Assembly: GCA_026389735.1 (NCBI GenBank) | Contig: JAPLHH010000021.1 | Coordinates: forward strand, 1 to 7,050 | Reading direction: 5' to 3' | DNA from: Chloroflexota bacterium | Lineage (GTDB): Bacteria; Chloroflexota; Dehalococcoidia; GIF9; UBA5620 | Length of the DNA stretch: 7,050 bases | Part shown: piece after piece, positions 5,526 to 7,050 of the stretch | How the letters are laid out: each line of letters starts with the position of its first letter | Numbering within the stretch: position 1 is the first letter of the stretch | Notes under the pieces: model-generated | The model's input: only the letters and a program-made list of their open reading frames with translations | Told to the model about the DNA's origin: nothing | Databases searched by the model: none | Program-made: the position numbers and the translations under genes

Positions 5526-5938
5526 GCTATTACTTCGAACTCGCCTTCTAGCACGATATCTTTGGAAGAGCGCCCCACCATTACTTTGAAAACGCCCGGT
5601 TCGACGGTAAACTTCATGTCCTTGCCATAGAATCCAAGCGTCTCTGTTGGCAGTTCGAATTCCACCGTCTTGGTTTCACCCGGTTCCAAAGCGATTCGCT
5701 TGAAACCTTTCAACTCTTTAACAGGCCTGGTAATGCTGGCAACCACATCGTTGATGTAGAGCTGGACTACTTCCTCGCCGGCTCTGTTTCCGGTATTCTC
5801 GATATCAACCTTTATTGAGGTTTTGCCGGTCAGCCGAACCCGTTTTGGCTCTATTCTAAGGTTGCTGAAGTTGAAGATGGTATAGCTGAGGCCATAGCCG
5901 AATTCAAAAGCTGGGCTGGTGCCGGCATCAACTTTCAT
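5522..5938 (-). CDS. C-terminal fragment of the family 3 glucosidase (fibronectin type III-like domain)
   Basis: The 138-residue frame begins MKVDAGTSPAFEFGYGLSYT; FGYGLSYT (13-20) is the conserved junction between the alpha/beta domain and the C-terminal module. Residues about 40-135 form the fibronectin type III-like domain, with VDIENTGNRAGEEVVQLY (44-61), RPVKELKGF (71-79) and LEPGETKTVEFEL (84-96). This module stabilises the enzyme or helps bind polymer; it has no catalytic residue by itself. The ATG at 5938-5936 lies inside the end of the upstream frame (11-base overlap) and has no credible ribosome site, so it is an accidental first Met in a broken gene rather than a true start. Ordinary codon use and intact motifs indicate a recent break. 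Confidence 0.7.
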   Translation of the reverse strand: MKVDAGTSPAFEFGYGLSYTIFNFSNLRIEPKRVRLTGKTSIKVDIENTGNRAGEEVVQLYINDVVASITRPVKELKGFKRIALEPGETKTVEFELPTETLGFYGKDMKFTVEPGVFKVMVGRSSKDIVLEGEFEVIA

Positions 5939-7050
5939 AAATGGCTCTCACGAGGTCATCCTGCACGCCTGATAGGCAGAGTTCGGCGCTGTCTCTCATT
6001 TCACCGCAAGTACAATCAGGTGTCAGGCCAGATTTTCCTCCAACCACCACGATGGCTACGTCAGCTGCCTGTGCAGCTTTTACGGCTTCATCAAAGCCGT
6101 CTTTTGATGCACCGCTTACCTCACAGCCCTTGGCATATAAGACATTGGTCTTCGCAGTGACTTTTGACTTAATTCCTTCCAACATAGTGACTACAGGAAC
6201 GGTGATTTGGTCGGGTTTGGTGTCTGCCTCTGGCAAAGGAGAACCGAGCACGTTTGTTGTCATCGCCATAATTCCGATGTGGGCAGCGTAAGTATAGTCG
6301 CCGAGGAGATTCCTTTGGACGTCCGCATTCGGACCTATGACAGCGATGGTCTTAATATTCTTATTCAGCGGCAGGATGTTGTCCTTGTTTTTCAACAGGA
6401 CTATTGATTTCCGGGCAGTCTCGAGGGCGAGTTTACGGTGCTCCGGCAGGTCAAAAACCTTTGCTGCCTTTTCTGGCTTAACATAAGGATTTTCAAAGAG
6501 ACCCAGCATGAACTTGAGCCTCAGCGTCCGGGAAATGGCACGGTCAACCAGTTTCTCTGAGACCACCCCCTTTTCAATTTGCTCTTTCAAAGGCTGGGCA
6601 TAGCAGTCATACTTGGGAAGCTCAATATCGATGCCAGCTGTAAGAGCCAGCTTGGCCGCATTTGCCTTATCAGGAGCCATCCGGTGATAGCTCCACAAAT
6701 TGTCAACAGCAAAGTAGTCGGAAACAACAATCCCCTCAAATCCCCACTCCTTACGCAAAATGTTCGTCAGAAGTTCCTCGGAAGCGCCGCATGGGATGCC
6801 GTCGATTTCGTGGTAGGCGTTCATCACAGATAATGCCCCGCCCTCTTTAATGGCCTTCTCAAATGGATACAGGTAGACTTCCCTGAGCATCCTGGGCGGT
6901 ATATCAGCAGGCGCCCAGTTAAGCCCGCCCTCTGATTTGCCATAACCGACGAAGTGTTTTAAGGTGGCTACTACGCCTCTCCTCAAATCATCACCCTGAA
7001 GCCCTTTTATGTATGCTGTTCCCATCTTGGCGATGAGATAGGGGTCCTCA
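5928..7050 (-). CDS. Family 3 glycoside hydrolase (beta-glucosidase type), catalytic part; 5' end outside the window
   Basis: Coding is open to the right edge: the codons before the Met at 7025 read EDPYLIAK, part of the conserved GEDPYL motif, so that Met is internal. Numbering from it, KHFVGYG (23-29) carries the conserved sugar-binding Lys-His. IVVSDYFAVDNLW (99-111) holds the nucleophile Asp103. TARKSIVLLKN (203-213), ILPL (217-220) and IAVIGPNA (227-234) open the second domain. The Glu in CGEMRDSAELCL (340-351), Glu342, aligns with the general acid/base Glu of the GEGxDR motif. These enzymes remove terminal beta-linked glucose or related sugars by a retaining mechanism. The frame ends at TGA (5930-5928) soon after VQDDLVRA, before the rest of the second domain, so the product is probably unstable or inactive. 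Any signal peptide would be upstream of the window. Family assignment is secure. Confidence 0.85.
   Translation of the reverse strand, partial: EDPYLIAKMGTAYIKGLQGDDLRRGVVATLKHFVGYGKSEGGLNWAPADIPPRMLREVYLYPFEKAIKEGGALSVMNAYHEIDGIPCGASEELLTNILRKEWGFEGIVVSDYFAVDNLWSYHRMAPDKANAAKLALTAGIDIELPKYDCYAQPLKEQIEKGVVSEKLVDRAISRTLRLKFMLGLFENPYVKPEKAAKVFDLPEHRKLALETARKSIVLLKNKDNILPLNKNIKTIAVIGPNADVQRNLLGDYTYAAHIGIMAMTTNVLGSPLPEADTKPDQITVPVVTMLEGIKSKVTAKTNVLYAKGCEVSGASKDGFDEAVKAAQAADVAIVVVGGKSGLTPDCTCGEMRDSAELCLSGVQDDLVRAIYES

Larger units (their letters stand above)
5522..7050 (-). pseudogene. Glycoside hydrolase family 3 beta-glucosidase gene, interrupted and cut by the right edge
   Basis: Two overlapping minus-strand frames (5928-7050 and 5522-5938) together read as one family 3 glycosidase: catalytic barrel, first part of the alpha/beta domain, then the fibronectin-like C-terminal domain. 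The first frame stops after GVQDDLVRAIYES; the second resumes at VDAGTSPAFEFGYGLSYT. In intact relatives these two motifs are separated by roughly 75-90 residues (the strand after VQxxLV, the NGRP and GGxAxADVLFG region, and PVxFP). Here they meet directly, so coding sequence is missing and the frame is shifted by +1. A single deletion whose length is not a multiple of three explains both. The estimate of missing length is from memory of the family. A sequencing or assembly collapse is the alternative; two cooperating subunits seem less likely because a domain core is lost. Confidence 0.65.

Noticed and set aside
5941..6850. Several plus-strand open frames of 66-116 codons opposite the glucosidase gene
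   Set aside because: They are antisense shadows of a clearly recognisable family 3 glycosidase and lack ribosome sites and recognisable motifs.

Overview
The window looks like ordinary chromosome from a bacterium with a balanced base composition. The protein set and an intergenic repeat containing GTCATTCTGAGCG remind me of anaerobic Chloroflexota of the Dehalococcoidia type. That assignment is inference from memory, not from a search. There is no rRNA, tRNA, CRISPR array, insertion sequence or phage gene.

Layout. Positions 1-116 (minus) hold the first 38 codons of a metallo-beta-lactamase/beta-CASP family protein. A compact divergent promoter region separates it from a 62-residue two-helix membrane protein (214-402, plus). 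A nitroreductase-family FMN protein (455-1021) lies on the minus strand. The 279-base gap 1022-1300 holds the nitroreductase promoter, a small dyad, one copy of the dispersed repeat and the likely promoter of the next operon. That plus-strand operon has two adjacent acyl-CoA dehydrogenases (1301-2395 and 2412-3608) and a short histone-deacetylase-fold amidohydrolase (3658-4407). It meets, tail to tail with only 9 bases between, a PLP-dependent cysteine synthase homologue (4417-5382, minus). The 139-base gap 5383-5521 carries the cysteine synthase promoter and the second repeat copy. The rest (5522-7050, minus) is a family 3 glycoside hydrolase that runs off the window edge and is broken into two reading frames.

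How the genes may work together. The operon pairs acyl-CoA oxidation with a deacetylase-type enzyme. The two dehydrogenases differ: the second has the usual catalytic Glu, while the first has Asp there and ends right after it. This suggests either an unequal heteromeric enzyme or a diverged subfamily. The deacetylase has all zinc-site residues but lacks about 36 residues found between the zinc ligands in HDAC8 and HDLP. The nitroreductase, cysteine synthase and glucosidase look like independent units.

The points most worth a second look are the unequal dehydrogenase pair, the compact deacetylase, the interrupted glucosidase, and the divergent promoter that appears to give a leaderless transcript. 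I see no clear sign of a wholly new system.
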